Positions 52,434 to 61,530 are shown, counted from the stretch's first letter. The stretch: DNA of 64,000 bases from Cupriavidus sp. U2 (GCF_009663685.2 NZ_RCOG02000006.1:186001-250000); one strand, 5' to 3'. Translations and numbers: made by a program. Notes: generated by a model not told the origin, from the letters alone.

Positions 52434-52464
52434 CTGTGGCTCCTTTGTGGTCCGGCTGCGCCTG

Positions 52465-53154
52465 TCATGCGGCCACTTTCCCGATCTCGCGATGCCCCCG
52501 CGGCGTCACGCGCAATGCCCGTGACGCCTGGGTAGGCTCGATCCAGCCCTTCTCCAGCATGGTTTCCAGCAAGGCGGCACCCAGCGCGCCGCCCAGATGC
52601 GGCTTGCGCTCGCTCCAGTCGGGACAGGTGCAGGCGAACTGGCGGCGCTTGCGCCGTGTGGCGTCGAGGTCAATGCCCAACTGCGCCATCGCCTGCGTGC
52701 CGTCGCCGGTCAGGTCGATCCGCGTGCCATCCACGGCCAGCCATCCCGCCTGCGACATTCGTTCGAACAGACCTACCGCAAGTTCCCCTGCCAGATGGTC
52801 ATAACAGGTGCGGGCCTGCCTGAGCGCCGGCGGCGTCCCGCGCGAAACGGGCACGGTCCGCATGCGTGGCGGCTGGCTGACCAGCGACGCCGTGGCCAGC
52901 GCCTCGATGGCCACGCCGATTTCCGGCGCGGCCAGACGGTAGTAGCGGTTGCGCCCGCGCGATTCCACGGCCAGCAGGCCGCCTTCGGACAGTCGTGCCA
53001 GATGGCCGCTGGTGGACGACGCCGACAGCCCGGCGATCAGCGCCAGCTCGCCCGCGGGCCGGGCACTGCCATCCATCAGCGCCCACAGCATCGCCGCGCG
53101 CCCGGGATCGGCAAGCAGTCCGGCCAGCTGGCTGATGCCTGGAGCGTATTCCAT
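52465..53154 (-). CDS. ArsR-type winged-helix regulator
   Basis: Protein of 229 residues. The winged helix (about 5-85) has GRAAMLWALMDGSARPAGEL, STSGHLARLSEGGLL and VESRGRNRYYRLA. An unassigned C-terminal domain follows, with a CTCPDWSERKPHLGGALGAA segment that could bind metal or sense thiol state. It is the first of two leftward genes; the acidic protein lies 31 bp downstream, so they may be co-transcribed. Confidence 0.78.
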   Translation of the reverse strand: MEYAPGISQLAGLLADPGRAAMLWALMDGSARPAGELALIAGLSASSTSGHLARLSEGGLLAVESRGRNRYYRLAAPEIGVAIEALATASLVSQPPRMRTVPVSRGTPPALRQARTCYDHLAGELAVGLFERMSQAGWLAVDGTRIDLTGDGTQAMAQLGIDLDATRRKRRQFACTCPDWSERKPHLGGALGAALLETMLEKGWIEPTQASRALRVTPRGHREIGKVAA

Positions 53155-53413
53155 AGTTCATGCATGGCTGAAGGGACGGATGCAAGTATAGGCAATTCGT
53201 GGCGGAACCGCTGAGCCTTGGAAATCAAGCTCTTACTAGCAAATTTGGTTCTTACCAAAGAGACGCAATCGCCGCTCAGGAGACGTCCGGACGAATCCCT
53301 GCATGGAGAACCATGTTGGCATTGGAGACGGGGCAAACGCCGTGATGGTGTGGCTGATTGCCTGTTTTCAGATTGGCTGCCCAAGCATCAGCCATTGTCG
53401 AGTCATGAATACC

Positions 53414-53791
53414 TTATATTCGACGACTGGTTTGGCTTTTCAGTAGTCGCGACACCGCGCCGATAATGTCTGAGGGAAGACAAGGCTTTGCAAAGACGGC
53501 GTCAAACAGGTGTGGATAACGGCGGCCGAACTCTGCCTGAGCAGCAGTCAATAGCACGACGGGAATATGGGCGGTGGTGGCGTGGGCTCGCAGCGCCTGC
53601 GCAAGTTCAAGCCCCGTCATAAGAGGCATCATAAAGTCCGTGATGATCAAATCCGGATGAGTCTCTACCACCAAACGCAGACCTGCTTCGCCATCGGCGG
53701 CGGTTCGCACTGAAAACCCTTCCGCCGAAAGCATGAAGGCCATCACATCGGCATTCATTGGCTCGTCGTCGATGACAACAATGGTGACCAT
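53414..53791 (-). CDS. single-domain response regulator
   Basis: A stand-alone receiver of 125 residues: acidic pocket VVIDDEP, phospho-acceptor Asp in DLIITDFMMPLMTG, Thr in VVLLTAAQ and Lys in VFAKPCLP. It has no output domain. It lies 67 bp after the NTF2-like gene, at the end of the lipid operon. Its kinase is unknown; the nearest, the hybrid kinase at 16.9 kb, lies 32 kb away, with no evidence of pairing. ATG 53791 is chosen. Confidence 0.82.
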   Translation of the reverse strand: MVTIVVIDDEPMNADVMAFMLSAEGFSVRTAADGEAGLRLVVETHPDLIITDFMMPLMTGLELAQALRAHATTAHIPVVLLTAAQAEFGRRYPHLFDAVFAKPCLPSDIIGAVSRLLKSQTSRRI

Positions 53792-53858
53792 GGTTCGGAA
53801 ATTCGCCAGACGTCTGAGCGGTGCATGACGGTACGACAGAGCCCACTCGGCGCATGTG

Positions 53859-54320
53859 TCATGCAACTGTTGCTGAAAAGCGTTTGCACAGCCACGCTGC
53901 GGGAGCGCCGATGAGCGGCAACTGACGCCACAGTGTGGCAGCGTCCCAGAAGTCTTGATGGCGTGCTACAAGACCGTCCTCATCAAAGGAAAGCTGGGTG
54001 CAGCCCGGTACGTCGAAGGGATGCCGTCGCACTTTCCCCGTGAACCTCCAGGCAACAAACGCTTCACGCCCACTGCTCGCGCGTGCCTGGATCGAAAAAC
54101 GCGGCGTCTCGACACGCTCGAACATATGCTCAAAGACCGCTCGGATCGAGGCGACTCCGCAGACGTCGTTAAACGGGTCGCAGAAGCGCGCATGCGGCGC
54201 GTAATAGTGTTCCAGATGCGCGAGCGAGGCGGGCGACAGTTCCTCGTACCACGCCAATAACTGGACGAGGGCATGGGGCGTCGGGGTATCTTGATCGGGC
54301 ATGTCGGACAATGGATTCAT
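53859..54320 (-). CDS. NTF2/SnoaL-like protein
   Basis: Protein of 153 residues with an NTF2-like fold: ALVQLLAWYEELSPASLAHL, YAPHARFCDPFNDVCGVASI, FVAWRFTGKVRR, DEDGLVARHQDFWDAA. Members act as small isomerase or hydratase-like enzymes or binding proteins. The start overlaps the SDR stop (ATGA). It is part of the conserved lipid gene set. Confidence 0.8.
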   Translation of the reverse strand: MNPLSDMPDQDTPTPHALVQLLAWYEELSPASLAHLEHYYAPHARFCDPFNDVCGVASIRAVFEHMFERVETPRFSIQARASSGREAFVAWRFTGKVRRHPFDVPGCTQLSFDEDGLVARHQDFWDAATLWRQLPLIGAPAAWLCKRFSATVA

Positions 54321-55105
54321 GATGCACGGGTTAATCGCTGCAGCAGGCCAAGGCTAAACCGGTACGGCAGCAGACTGACGAGGCGAACCAGGCGCGTAAA
54401 CCGTTGCGGGAATGCGATTTCGAATCGACCTCGTTCCAACCCGTCGACAATCGCTTCGGCTGCGGCTTCTGGCGTCATGAGCGCGGGCATGCGGAAGGCG
54501 TTACGTGCCGTCAGGCGCGATTTGACGAAGCCCGGGTTGATCAGATACACGCCGAGGCCGTGGGCACGGAGTTCCGCGTACAGGAGCTCTGCCAGGTTGA
54601 TCAGGGCCGCCTTGGACGGTCCATATAGCGTGGCGTTGGGTAAGCCGACGTAGCCTGCGACGCTTGCCACGATGGCGATACCGCCCGAGCGCCGCAAACG
54701 CATCGCAGGCAGAACGGCGCTCAGCCCGTAATACACGCCGCAAACATTGGTTTCTATCGTGTCGTGCGCTTCTCGCGCATTCAATTCCCAAGGGCTCAGG
54801 GGGCGGTAATCTGCCGCGCAGAAGACCACGAGGTCGAGCCCCTGCCATGCTTCACAAAGCGCGTCGTGGGTCGCTTTCCAATCTTGAGGCTGGCGCACAT
54901 CCATGGTCAGCACGACGCCATTGGGATGGCCTTCGACCACCGCCAGCAGTGCGCTAGCGCGACGCGCCGACACTGCGACCCATGCCCCTTTCGAAAGCAA
55001 ATCCCTGGCGAGTGCCGCCCCGATCCCGCTCGAGGCGCCGACCAGCCAGACGCGCTTGCCATGCCAGTCGCGCAGGCGGGGGTTAAGGTGCCAACCGAGG
55101 ATCAT
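54317..55105 (-). CDS. SDR-family oxidoreductase of the lipid operon
   Basis: Short-chain dehydrogenase of 262 residues. The cofactor loop is VGASSGIGAALARDL, Ser lies in VASVAGYVG, and Tyr and Lys in LYGPSKAAL. The usual NNAG is replaced by CAADY. The C-terminus has a hydrophobic, basic helix (FTRLVRLVSLLPYRF) suggesting membrane contact, in keeping with a lipid substrate. It is encoded within the operon, 10 bp after the DUF3833 gene, and coupled to the next gene by ATGA. Confidence 0.83.
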   Translation of the reverse strand: MILGWHLNPRLRDWHGKRVWLVGASSGIGAALARDLLSKGAWVAVSARRASALLAVVEGHPNGVVLTMDVRQPQDWKATHDALCEAWQGLDLVVFCAADYRPLSPWELNAREAHDTIETNVCGVYYGLSAVLPAMRLRRSGGIAIVASVAGYVGLPNATLYGPSKAALINLAELLYAELRAHGLGVYLINPGFVKSRLTARNAFRMPALMTPEAAAEAIVDGLERGRFEIAFPQRFTRLVRLVSLLPYRFSLGLLQRLTRAS

Positions 55106-55115
55106 GTTCGTGCTC

Positions 55116-55652
55116 CTACGGTGCCGGACGGCGGAAAACGAGCGTCACCTGTCCGACTTCGAAGCCAAATTTGGTGACACGGGCGCGATTGATCATCGTT
55201 TGCGGGTCGATAAGGACCATCATGTCGTCGAACTGGACGTCGTAGACCTTCCCTTCGACCGGAAGGTGCAAGGTATAGCGCCACCGTAGGACATTGCCAG
55301 CAGATTCTCCTCTCGCCGTGCCGACGATATCCGGGGCTTCCCCACGCCAGGCGCCGTCGGGCCCGCGTTGGAGCGTCCAGGTACGTTCCTGTGTGGTGCC
55401 ATCGCTGTAGCGAAACGCCTCGTGCAGGACGAATTGATCCTGAGACATGCGACCGTCGAGGGCCACATGGAATCGTTTGACGATTTCGCCACTGCGTTTC
55501 TGGAACATTCCCCAGGCTTCGGTCTTGCCTGCAAAGAACTGCGTCACGTCCAAAACTGGGTGCTCCTGTGCATACAGGCTGACATCTGGCGTCGTGCAGG
55601 CCGTGCCGAGAATCGTAGCGGCGCCTAAGATCATCGCGACGAGCGGCTTCAT
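55116..55652 (-). CDS. DUF3833 lipoprotein
   Basis: Protein of 178 residues with a lipoprotein signal peptide (ILGTAC, Cys about 19). A DUF3833 domain follows: FFAGKTEAWGMFQKRSGEIV, FRYSDGTTQERTWTL, GNVLRWRYTLHLPVEGKVYD. It is a lipocalin-like beta protein in the envelope, a regular member of CFA/DUF1365 lipid gene sets. It overlaps the transporter gene by ATGA. Confidence 0.83.
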   Translation of the reverse strand: MKPLVAMILGAATILGTACTTPDVSLYAQEHPVLDVTQFFAGKTEAWGMFQKRSGEIVKRFHVALDGRMSQDQFVLHEAFRYSDGTTQERTWTLQRGPDGAWRGEAPDIVGTARGESAGNVLRWRYTLHLPVEGKVYDVQFDDMMVLIDPQTMINRARVTKFGFEVGQVTLVFRRPAP

Positions 55653-56947
55653 TGGCGTTCCTTCGTGACGGTTGCTGTGGGCGAACTCCTGCGCAGTGCC
55701 ATAAGGGCTCCGAGCTTGAGCAGGCAGGGAAGGCCAGCGTAGGCAAGGGCGAGCGCCATGCCTGGCGCGCCGAGGGCGGGGGTGCCCGGCTGGTAGCCTA
55801 GCCAGGCTAGTCCCGGGAGAATCAGGGCCGACAGTGCCAGGCATAGCTTGCCGGTCAGGGTCCAGATGCCGAAGTACGCGCCCGACCCTTCGCGATCAGG
55901 TATGCATTGGGCCAGCAGGACGGCCGGTAATGCAAGATCCGCCCCCAGTGCGAATCCCGATCCGGCGCAGGCCACGAGGAACGGTACGAGGTCTCCCGGC
56001 CCTAACGTCGCGGTCCACACGAACGCCATGATCGCCAGGCTCATTGCGATGCCCCAGGCACGCTGTGGACCCACGCGCCTGGAAATCCGGACCCATAGGG
56101 GCAGCCCGAGGGCGGCAGCCAGGAAATACAGACCAAGACTGGGAGCGACCCACTGCATGGCGCCCAGCCGGTCTTCGATAAAGAAAACTGCCAGTGAGGC
56201 GGGTATGGCGACAGATAGCCCGTTCATGAAGTAGGGCACCAGGATCTTGCGGAACGAGCCGTTGTCGCGCACGGCGCTCCATACACTCAGAACGGAACGG
56301 TCTGCTCGCCCGCGCCCGGCGCTAAGTCGCGGCAGGCGTGTTGCCTGCCAGGGCGGTGCAAAGCGGAGCGCCCACAGTGCTCCAATTAGCAGAACCGAGA
56401 AAAGCGCAATGAACGGGGACATGGCGTCCCGCTGCGCCGACGCTTCGCCTGCCAGTAGCCATGAGGGGCCCGCGCTGGCGATGAGGACGCCCACGAGGCC
56501 AGCGCCTTCGCGCCAGGCCGCCGCCCGAGTCAATACATCGCTATCGTCCCCTAGCTTGGCGCCCCACGCGAGGTACGCGATGTTCATGAAGCTGTGGGCG
56601 GCGTATACCGCAACAACGGCGGCGGCAAACCAGACGGCCAGTGCGGTGCCTGCTGCCAGCGGCATCCACAACGCCGCAAAAGCGGCGGCAAGACACACAG
56701 CACTGATCCACAAGGCCGCAGGAAGCCGGCCAGTGCGCGCCAGAGTATCTGCCCAGCGCCCGAAAAACGGGTCTTGTGCGGTATCGACAAGGCGGGCCAG
56801 AAACAAGATCAGGCCAGCCGTGGACAAAGGCATGCCAAGGCGAGAGGTGTAGTAGGCCGGGGCCTGCACGTATACGGGCAGCGCCACCATGGCGAGCGGG
56901 AGGCCCAGGGCACCGTAGGCGATGAGCTGCGTCGAGCGTATCGTCAT
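55649..56947 (-). CDS. GPH-type MFS transporter of the lipid operon
   Basis: Inner-membrane protein of 432 residues with about 12 helices. The glycoside-pentoside-hexuronide/cation symporter type is shown by LARLVDTAQDPFFGRWADTL and FMNIAYLAWGAKLGDDSDVL. In this gene set it may move a lipid or lipid precursor, not a sugar; this is inference. It overlaps both neighbours by 4 bp (ATGA). Confidence 0.8.
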   Translation of the reverse strand: MTIRSTQLIAYGALGLPLAMVALPVYVQAPAYYTSRLGMPLSTAGLILFLARLVDTAQDPFFGRWADTLARTGRLPAALWISAVCLAAAFAALWMPLAAGTALAVWFAAAVVAVYAAHSFMNIAYLAWGAKLGDDSDVLTRAAAWREGAGLVGVLIASAGPSWLLAGEASAQRDAMSPFIALFSVLLIGALWALRFAPPWQATRLPRLSAGRGRADRSVLSVWSAVRDNGSFRKILVPYFMNGLSVAIPASLAVFFIEDRLGAMQWVAPSLGLYFLAAALGLPLWVRISRRVGPQRAWGIAMSLAIMAFVWTATLGPGDLVPFLVACAGSGFALGADLALPAVLLAQCIPDREGSGAYFGIWTLTGKLCLALSALILPGLAWLGYQPGTPALGAPGMALALAYAGLPCLLKLGALMALRRSSPTATVTKERQ

Positions 56948-57483
56948 CGGGCCAACCCAAGGAGCTTCTGGCGTAGTGCAGGATCCCGAGTCGAGGGCCC
57001 AAGCCAGATGGAAAAGAATGCACGGGCAAGCACCGGATCGGCGATCTGGCCAGTCTCGCGGTCGTTGGCGAAGAAGCGTGCGCCCAGCTTTGGCGTGTAC
57101 ACGCCAGTCAAGCGATCCCCCGCACGCACGTTGACCAGCACACGTGAAAGCGCGTGTCGCCACTGTTCAACGGTGGATTCGGACAGCGAATTTCCGTAGA
57201 TGCGCTGCATTTCTTCGATGCTGGTGTCGACCAGGCGTTTTGCACCAATGTCTCGCGCGTAGATGAGGCGCAACGCGAACGGCTCGTCGAGCACGCCCGC
57301 CGGGTCCCCGGGGATGGGAGGCTGGTCTCTCCAAAGCTGCGCTTCATAGATGCGCATCCCCAGCCAGCGGTATTCACCTTGCCCGATCATATGCGCTTGC
57401 GGCAGGGCGTCGCGCCACGAGTCGGCCGCAATACCGGGCAGAGTTGCCAGCGCAAGCGTCCAGGCTGCCAGGTGCGGTCCCAT
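56944..57483 (-). CDS. chalcone-isomerase-like periplasmic protein
   Basis: Protein of 179 residues with a signal peptide (cut near GIAA, residue about 19). The Chalcone_3-type domain follows: GQGEYRWLGMRIYEAQLW, FALRLIYARDIGAKRLVDTS, GDRLTGVYTPKLGARFF. Bacterial members are fatty-acid-binding-like proteins, not flavonoid enzymes. It starts 1 bp after the CFA-synthase stop. Confidence 0.8.
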   Translation of the reverse strand: MGPHLAAWTLALATLPGIAADSWRDALPQAHMIGQGEYRWLGMRIYEAQLWRDQPPIPGDPAGVLDEPFALRLIYARDIGAKRLVDTSIEEMQRIYGNSLSESTVEQWRHALSRVLVNVRAGDRLTGVYTPKLGARFFANDRETGQIADPVLARAFFSIWLGPSTRDPALRQKLLGLAR

Positions 57484-57484
57484 G

Positions 57485-58726
57485 CTAGTCGCCGCGCGCG
57501 AGAAGGAACTGCATGACGTCGATGCGACCCGCATCGAATCCTGCCTCGCAGTAGCACAGATATAGCCGCCACATGCGTACGAATGCGTCGTCGAAGCCAA
57601 GACTCAGGATTGCACCGGTCTGTGCCTCGAAACGTTCACGCCATCGCCGAAGCGTTTCGGCATAGTCCTTGCCGAAGGCCAATACCTGACGGCTTGAAAA
57701 CCCGGCTCGGCTGGCGGCTTGTGCAAATCTCTCCGGACTTGGGAGCATTCCGCCCGGAAAGATGTACTCGCGGATAAAGTCGCTGCCATACCGATACGCA
57801 TCGAAGCGTGCATCGTCGATGGTGATCGATTGCACGACGGCCTGACCGCCCGGGCGAAGCCTGCGGCAGACCTGATCAAAGAAAACGGGCCAATAGGCCT
57901 GCCCCACCGCTTCAAACATCTCGATGGATACGACGGCGTCGTACTGGCCTTGCAGGTCGCGATAATCGCGCAACTCCAGCCTGACACGGTCGGTCATGCC
58001 CGCCTGCTCAATGCGGATCTGTGCCTGCGCCAATTGGGCGGCGGAAATCGTGACGCCGTGCACTTTCACGCCGCGTCTGGCCGCGTGCATGGCAAAGCCG
58101 CCCCAACCACACCCAATTTCAAGGACGTGCATCCCCGGCTGCAGCCCAAGCGTGTCGAAGATATGCGCGTACTTGGCTTCCTGTGCCTCTGCCAGGAGGC
58201 GCTCGTTGTGCCCGTCGAAGTACGCGGCGGAATAGCTCCACGTCTCGTCGAGCCACAGGGCATAGAAAGCGTTGCCCAGATCGTAGTGCGCGTGGATATT
58301 GCGTCGGCTGCCGCGCCGTGTGTTCCTGCGGAAGAGCTGTCGCAGTTGATACCAGCGGCGGCCTAGCCATGCACCATCAATGGCGCCTGACAAGACCGAT
58401 TCGTTCTCAAGGGCCAGGCGAAGCAGGGCAACCAGATCGGGGGTGTCGATCCAGCCGGCACGATAGGCCTCAGCAAAACCGATGTCGCCGGCGCGCAGGA
58501 TGGCCTCGCAGGCGCGCCAGTCTCGCAACGTCAGCCGAGCCCCCGGCGCTTCATGCGGATCGCCGTAAATCGCCTCCTCCCCGTCCGGCCGTAAGAGCAC
58601 CAGATGGCCCACGGCCACGCGCTCGAGCGCGGCCAGGAACATCCGGGCAAATACGGACGTTCGTGACGGCAGCAGGGCTGGGATACAAGGTTGTAGCAGT
58701 GCACGTTGGTCAGGAAGGCGGGTCAT
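57485..58726 (-). CDS. cyclopropane-fatty-acid synthase family methyltransferase
   Basis: SAM-dependent lipid methyltransferase of 413 residues. An N-terminal helical lipid-binding region (about 1-110) is followed by NIHAHYDLGNAFYALWLDE, the SAM motif VLEIGCGWGGFAMHAARR (about 180-200), and SIEMFEAVGQAYWPVFF with the conserved Glu. Homologues methylate unsaturated acyl chains of phospholipids to cyclopropane, or in some bacteria to methylated precursors of furan fatty acids. The start may be ATG 58726 or 58795; the latter would overlap the DUF1365 gene. Confidence 0.87.
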   Translation of the reverse strand: MTRLPDQRALLQPCIPALLPSRTSVFARMFLAALERVAVGHLVLLRPDGEEAIYGDPHEAPGARLTLRDWRACEAILRAGDIGFAEAYRAGWIDTPDLVALLRLALENESVLSGAIDGAWLGRRWYQLRQLFRRNTRRGSRRNIHAHYDLGNAFYALWLDETWSYSAAYFDGHNERLLAEAQEAKYAHIFDTLGLQPGMHVLEIGCGWGGFAMHAARRGVKVHGVTISAAQLAQAQIRIEQAGMTDRVRLELRDYRDLQGQYDAVVSIEMFEAVGQAYWPVFFDQVCRRLRPGGQAVVQSITIDDARFDAYRYGSDFIREYIFPGGMLPSPERFAQAASRAGFSSRQVLAFGKDYAETLRRWRERFEAQTGAILSLGFDDAFVRMWRLYLCYCEAGFDAGRIDVMQFLLARGD

Positions 58727-58757
58727 ATGAGCGGGTATTGCCGGACGGAAGTTGGTC

Positions 58758-59516
58758 TTAGCCGACGGGAGGTACCGAAGGCGGGTGCTTGCCATGAAAG
58801 GGAACCGACATCCGCCACAAGCGAAACGCCTGCCAGTGGATGCGCACGATGACGGCGATTGCCGCCCAGGGCTGGGTTGCCAAGGCCATCAGCATGCGCG
58901 GCAGGGTGAGCGGGAACTTGCGACCGCCTATCGAGGTGCGAAGCAACAGGCCACCGTCGTCGAAATAGTCAATGCCGGTATAGGCAGTGCTTTCTGTTTC
59001 GCGCACTTGAAACGCGTAGTGGCCCTGCATCGTGTTAAACGGCGACACATGCAGGAGCTTGCGGGTCGCGAGCACTGTGCGCGCATGGATGGCCCCGAGG
59101 TCCGGTGCCGTAACAAGGTAAGCGTGATGGTCGCCGAACGTGTTGTTCACTTCAGCGACAAGCGCTCGCAGCGCGCCAGCCTTGTCGTAGCAATACCAGA
59201 AGCTCACGGGATTGAAGGCATACCCGAAGATGCGGGGTGTGGTCTGCAACCAGATCGGTCCGTCATCGGGCAGCCCCAGGGCTGCGAGACGTGGACGAAT
59301 CCAGTCGCTCAGGCTTGTGCCATCGCGCGGACCGTAGTCGCGCGTATGCAGGCTGAAAAGTCGCCCGCGGTCCACCCCGAACCACCAGCGTTGCAAGGCT
59401 GGCAGCGAATCGATATCGACGCGCAGGCAAAACACGGGGTAAACGAAGCGGTTGCGCGCCGGGCGCAGGCGGTCGTGCATGACGCGGCAGCGCAACAGCA
59501 ATGCAGGGGGCTTCAT
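58758..59516 (-). CDS. DUF1365 protein
   Basis: Protein of 252 residues with the DUF1365 hallmarks: HDRLRPARNRFVYPVFCLRV, the invariant IFGYAFNPVSFWYCYD, EVNNTFGDHHAYLV and HVSPFNTMQGHY. Its biochemical function is unknown, but it is nearly always beside an FAD oxidoreductase and a CFA-synthase homologue. It overlaps the oxidoreductase gene by ATGA. Confidence 0.87.
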   Translation of the reverse strand: MKPPALLLRCRVMHDRLRPARNRFVYPVFCLRVDIDSLPALQRWWFGVDRGRLFSLHTRDYGPRDGTSLSDWIRPRLAALGLPDDGPIWLQTTPRIFGYAFNPVSFWYCYDKAGALRALVAEVNNTFGDHHAYLVTAPDLGAIHARTVLATRKLLHVSPFNTMQGHYAFQVRETESTAYTGIDYFDDGGLLLRTSIGGRKFPLTLPRMLMALATQPWAAIAVIVRIHWQAFRLWRMSVPFHGKHPPSVPPVG

Positions 59517-60805
59517 AGTTTTGACCAGGTCGGCAAGGCGCCAAAGTCGCGAGCCACTCTCAGCGCCGATTTCAAGCCGTCTTCGTGAAAGCCGTAGCCT
59601 GTCCAGGCGCCGGCGTACCACGTCCGTCGTTTGCCTTGCAACGCGGGTAGTTGCCGCTGCGCTGCAATGGCAGCGAGGTCGAAGAGAGGATGCTCGTAGT
59701 GAAAGCGACGCAACTCCGTGCCGGGAGCCGGGTCCCGGTAGGCGTTGAGCGTCACCACGACGGGCGAGCGAAACGGCAGCGGTTGCAACTGGTTGAGAAG
59801 GTAGCTCACGCACACTGCACGCTCGGCATCGTCATGGCGGCGACCGAGATAATTCCAGGCGGACCATACACGGGAGCGCCTGGGCAGCAGCGTTGCATCG
59901 GTGTGCAAGATCGCGACATTCGGGGCGTAGCGCACACTGCCCAGCACCGCACGTTCCTCTGGTGTCGCATCCGCCAGCATTCTGAGGGTATCCGGGGCGT
60001 GCGATGCGAGCACGATGGCATCGAACCGCGCAGAGCCTTCGTCGGTCATAACCGTCACGCCGGTTTCGTCCCGGCGTACCGCACGCACGGCAACGCCCAG
60101 CCGGATGTCGTCGAGATGCGCGGCGATGCGTCTGACATATTCGCGCGCGCCGCCGGCGACCGTGCGCCACTGCGGGCGGTTGCGAACCTGCAGAAGCGCG
60201 TGATTCAAGCAAAAGCGCAGGAAGGTGGCCGCCGGGAAGCGCAGGACGTCGGTTGTCGCGCACGACCAGATGGCGGAGGCCATGGGCAGCAGGTAATGGT
60301 GACGGAAGGGCTGTCCATATCGGCCGGCCGTCAACAGGTCACCCACTGAACAGCCGCTGCGCTCGGCAAACGCGAGATGGCGTTGGGCGGCACTGTTAAA
60401 TCGCGCGATGTCGCGCAGCATGCCGAGAAAGGTCGGTGAAAAGGCGTTGCGTCGTTGGGCAAAGACGGTGCTCAAATTCGTGCCAGCCCATTCGAGACGT
60501 CCCTCATCGAGTGAGACCGCGAAAGACATATCGCTCGCATGAGACCGTACGCCAAGCGCCTCGAACATCCCTACCAGATTCGGGTATGTGCGCTCGTTGA
60601 ATACGAGGAAACCGGTGTCTACCGGACAAAGGTGGCCATCAAGGGACACGTCCACCGTGTTGGAATGACCGCCAAGGTAGTTACCCGCTTCGAAAAGCGT
60701 GACGGCGTGATCCCGTGCCAGCATCCACGCGCTGGCCAAACCTGAGATCCCGGCGCCAACCACAGCAATTCGCAATCCCGTTTGAGTGACTGAAGAAGCG
60801 CTCAC
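59513..60805 (-). CDS. FAD-dependent amine-oxidase-like oxidoreductase
   Basis: Flavoprotein of 430 residues. The Rossmann motif IAVVGAGISGLASAWMLA is at the N-terminus, followed by FEAGNYLGGHSNTVDV, and the C-terminus ends with WYAGAWTGYGFHEDGL. It belongs to the NAD(P)-binding/amine-oxidase-like group that accompanies DUF1365 and CFA-synthase genes, with a likely role in desaturating or oxidising modified acyl chains. GTG 60805 is chosen because AGGAAGGTGG precedes it; ATG 60865 would reach into the promoter region. It is the first gene of the operon. Confidence 0.85.
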   Translation of the reverse strand: MSASSVTQTGLRIAVVGAGISGLASAWMLARDHAVTLFEAGNYLGGHSNTVDVSLDGHLCPVDTGFLVFNERTYPNLVGMFEALGVRSHASDMSFAVSLDEGRLEWAGTNLSTVFAQRRNAFSPTFLGMLRDIARFNSAAQRHLAFAERSGCSVGDLLTAGRYGQPFRHHYLLPMASAIWSCATTDVLRFPAATFLRFCLNHALLQVRNRPQWRTVAGGAREYVRRIAAHLDDIRLGVAVRAVRRDETGVTVMTDEGSARFDAIVLASHAPDTLRMLADATPEERAVLGSVRYAPNVAILHTDATLLPRRSRVWSAWNYLGRRHDDAERAVCVSYLLNQLQPLPFRSPVVVTLNAYRDPAPGTELRRFHYEHPLFDLAAIAAQRQLPALQGKRRTWYAGAWTGYGFHEDGLKSALRVARDFGALPTWSKL

Positions 60806-60888
60806 GAGCCACCTTCCTAGTTTTTTTGCAGTTATTGATGCGCCGTCTAACCGGGGTGCTACCATAGCCCTACTGTCTCGGAAAGAAG

Positions 60889-60904
60889 GTTACTGCATAG
60901 TAAC
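60889..60904. promoter_or_regulatory. TetR operator in the divergent lipid promoter
   Basis: GTTACT-GCAT-AGTAAC is a perfect 6-bp inverted repeat. It lies 12 bp before the TetR start and 84 bp before the FAD-oxidoreductase start, so one dimer could control both directions. Confidence 0.65.
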
Positions 60905-60915
60905 GAAATTTACAA

Positions 60916-61530
60916 ATGGGTATTCTGGGCAAGCTAAGCTTCAAGGACCAAACTTTCCGGTTGCGCGAGGACGCAATCCTGGATGCCACGACACGCATCC
61001 TGGCGGGGAAGGGGTTCGACCTGATGACGATGGACGACGTCGCGGGAGAGGTGGGAATTTCAAAGCCCATCCTCTACAAGCACTTCAAGTCAAAGGACGA
61101 CCTTGTGGGGGCGGCAATGATTCGCTTGATCGACGGTGCGCTGGAATTTCTGGATGGATTGCCGAAAGAGCAAACTGCGGCGTTTCGCCTGCGTGCGCTC
61201 CTGGCGTGGGCGTTGCGAGTCCGCCTGCAGGGCGGGTTGCCGTTCCTGCCTTCAACGAGCCCAAGCGTTCGCGATATGCTCACGCGCAATTTGCACTATG
61301 TAACGCGCGTGCTGAAGCTGAACGGCGTTCTGAAGGGGCTGGTGGGCGAAGCAAAGAAAACAGGTGACTTGGACGCGGGGCTTCCCGATGACGTCATCCT
61401 CTTTTCCTATTACTCGCGTACGTGCGACCCGGCGGTCGACTACTTGCGCCTATATGGCAAGATGGACGACGAGCAAATCGTTTCCCATATGCTCGACGTG
61501 TGTTTTCATGGCATCGCCACGCGTCGATAA
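60916..61530 (+). CDS. TetR-family regulator of the lipid operon
   Basis: Protein of 204 residues. The HTH (about 17-65) includes ILDATTRILAGKGFDLMTMD and GISKPILYKHFKSKDDLV. The C-terminal ligand domain has a Cys in SYYSRTCDPAV. It is divergent from the nine-gene lipid set, with a palindrome 12 bp upstream. It probably represses itself and the operon; the ligand may be an acyl chain or an oxidised lipid (inference). Confidence 0.83.
   Translation: MGILGKLSFKDQTFRLREDAILDATTRILAGKGFDLMTMDDVAGEVGISKPILYKHFKSKDDLVGAAMIRLIDGALEFLDGLPKEQTAAFRLRALLAWALRVRLQGGLPFLPSTSPSVRDMLTRNLHYVTRVLKLNGVLKGLVGEAKKTGDLDAGLPDDVILFSYYSRTCDPAVDYLRLYGKMDDEQIVSHMLDVCFHGIATRR

Noticed and set aside
53218..53466. An 82-codon plus-strand frame downstream of the ArsR-type gene
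   Set aside because: No recognisable domain, overlaps the end of the response-regulator gene, and composition is mixed; not enough support for a gene.
60806..60865. Upstream ATG start for the FAD oxidoreductase
   Set aside because: It would add 20 residues before the FAD motif and reach into the promoter region; the GTG at 60805 has a far better ribosome site.
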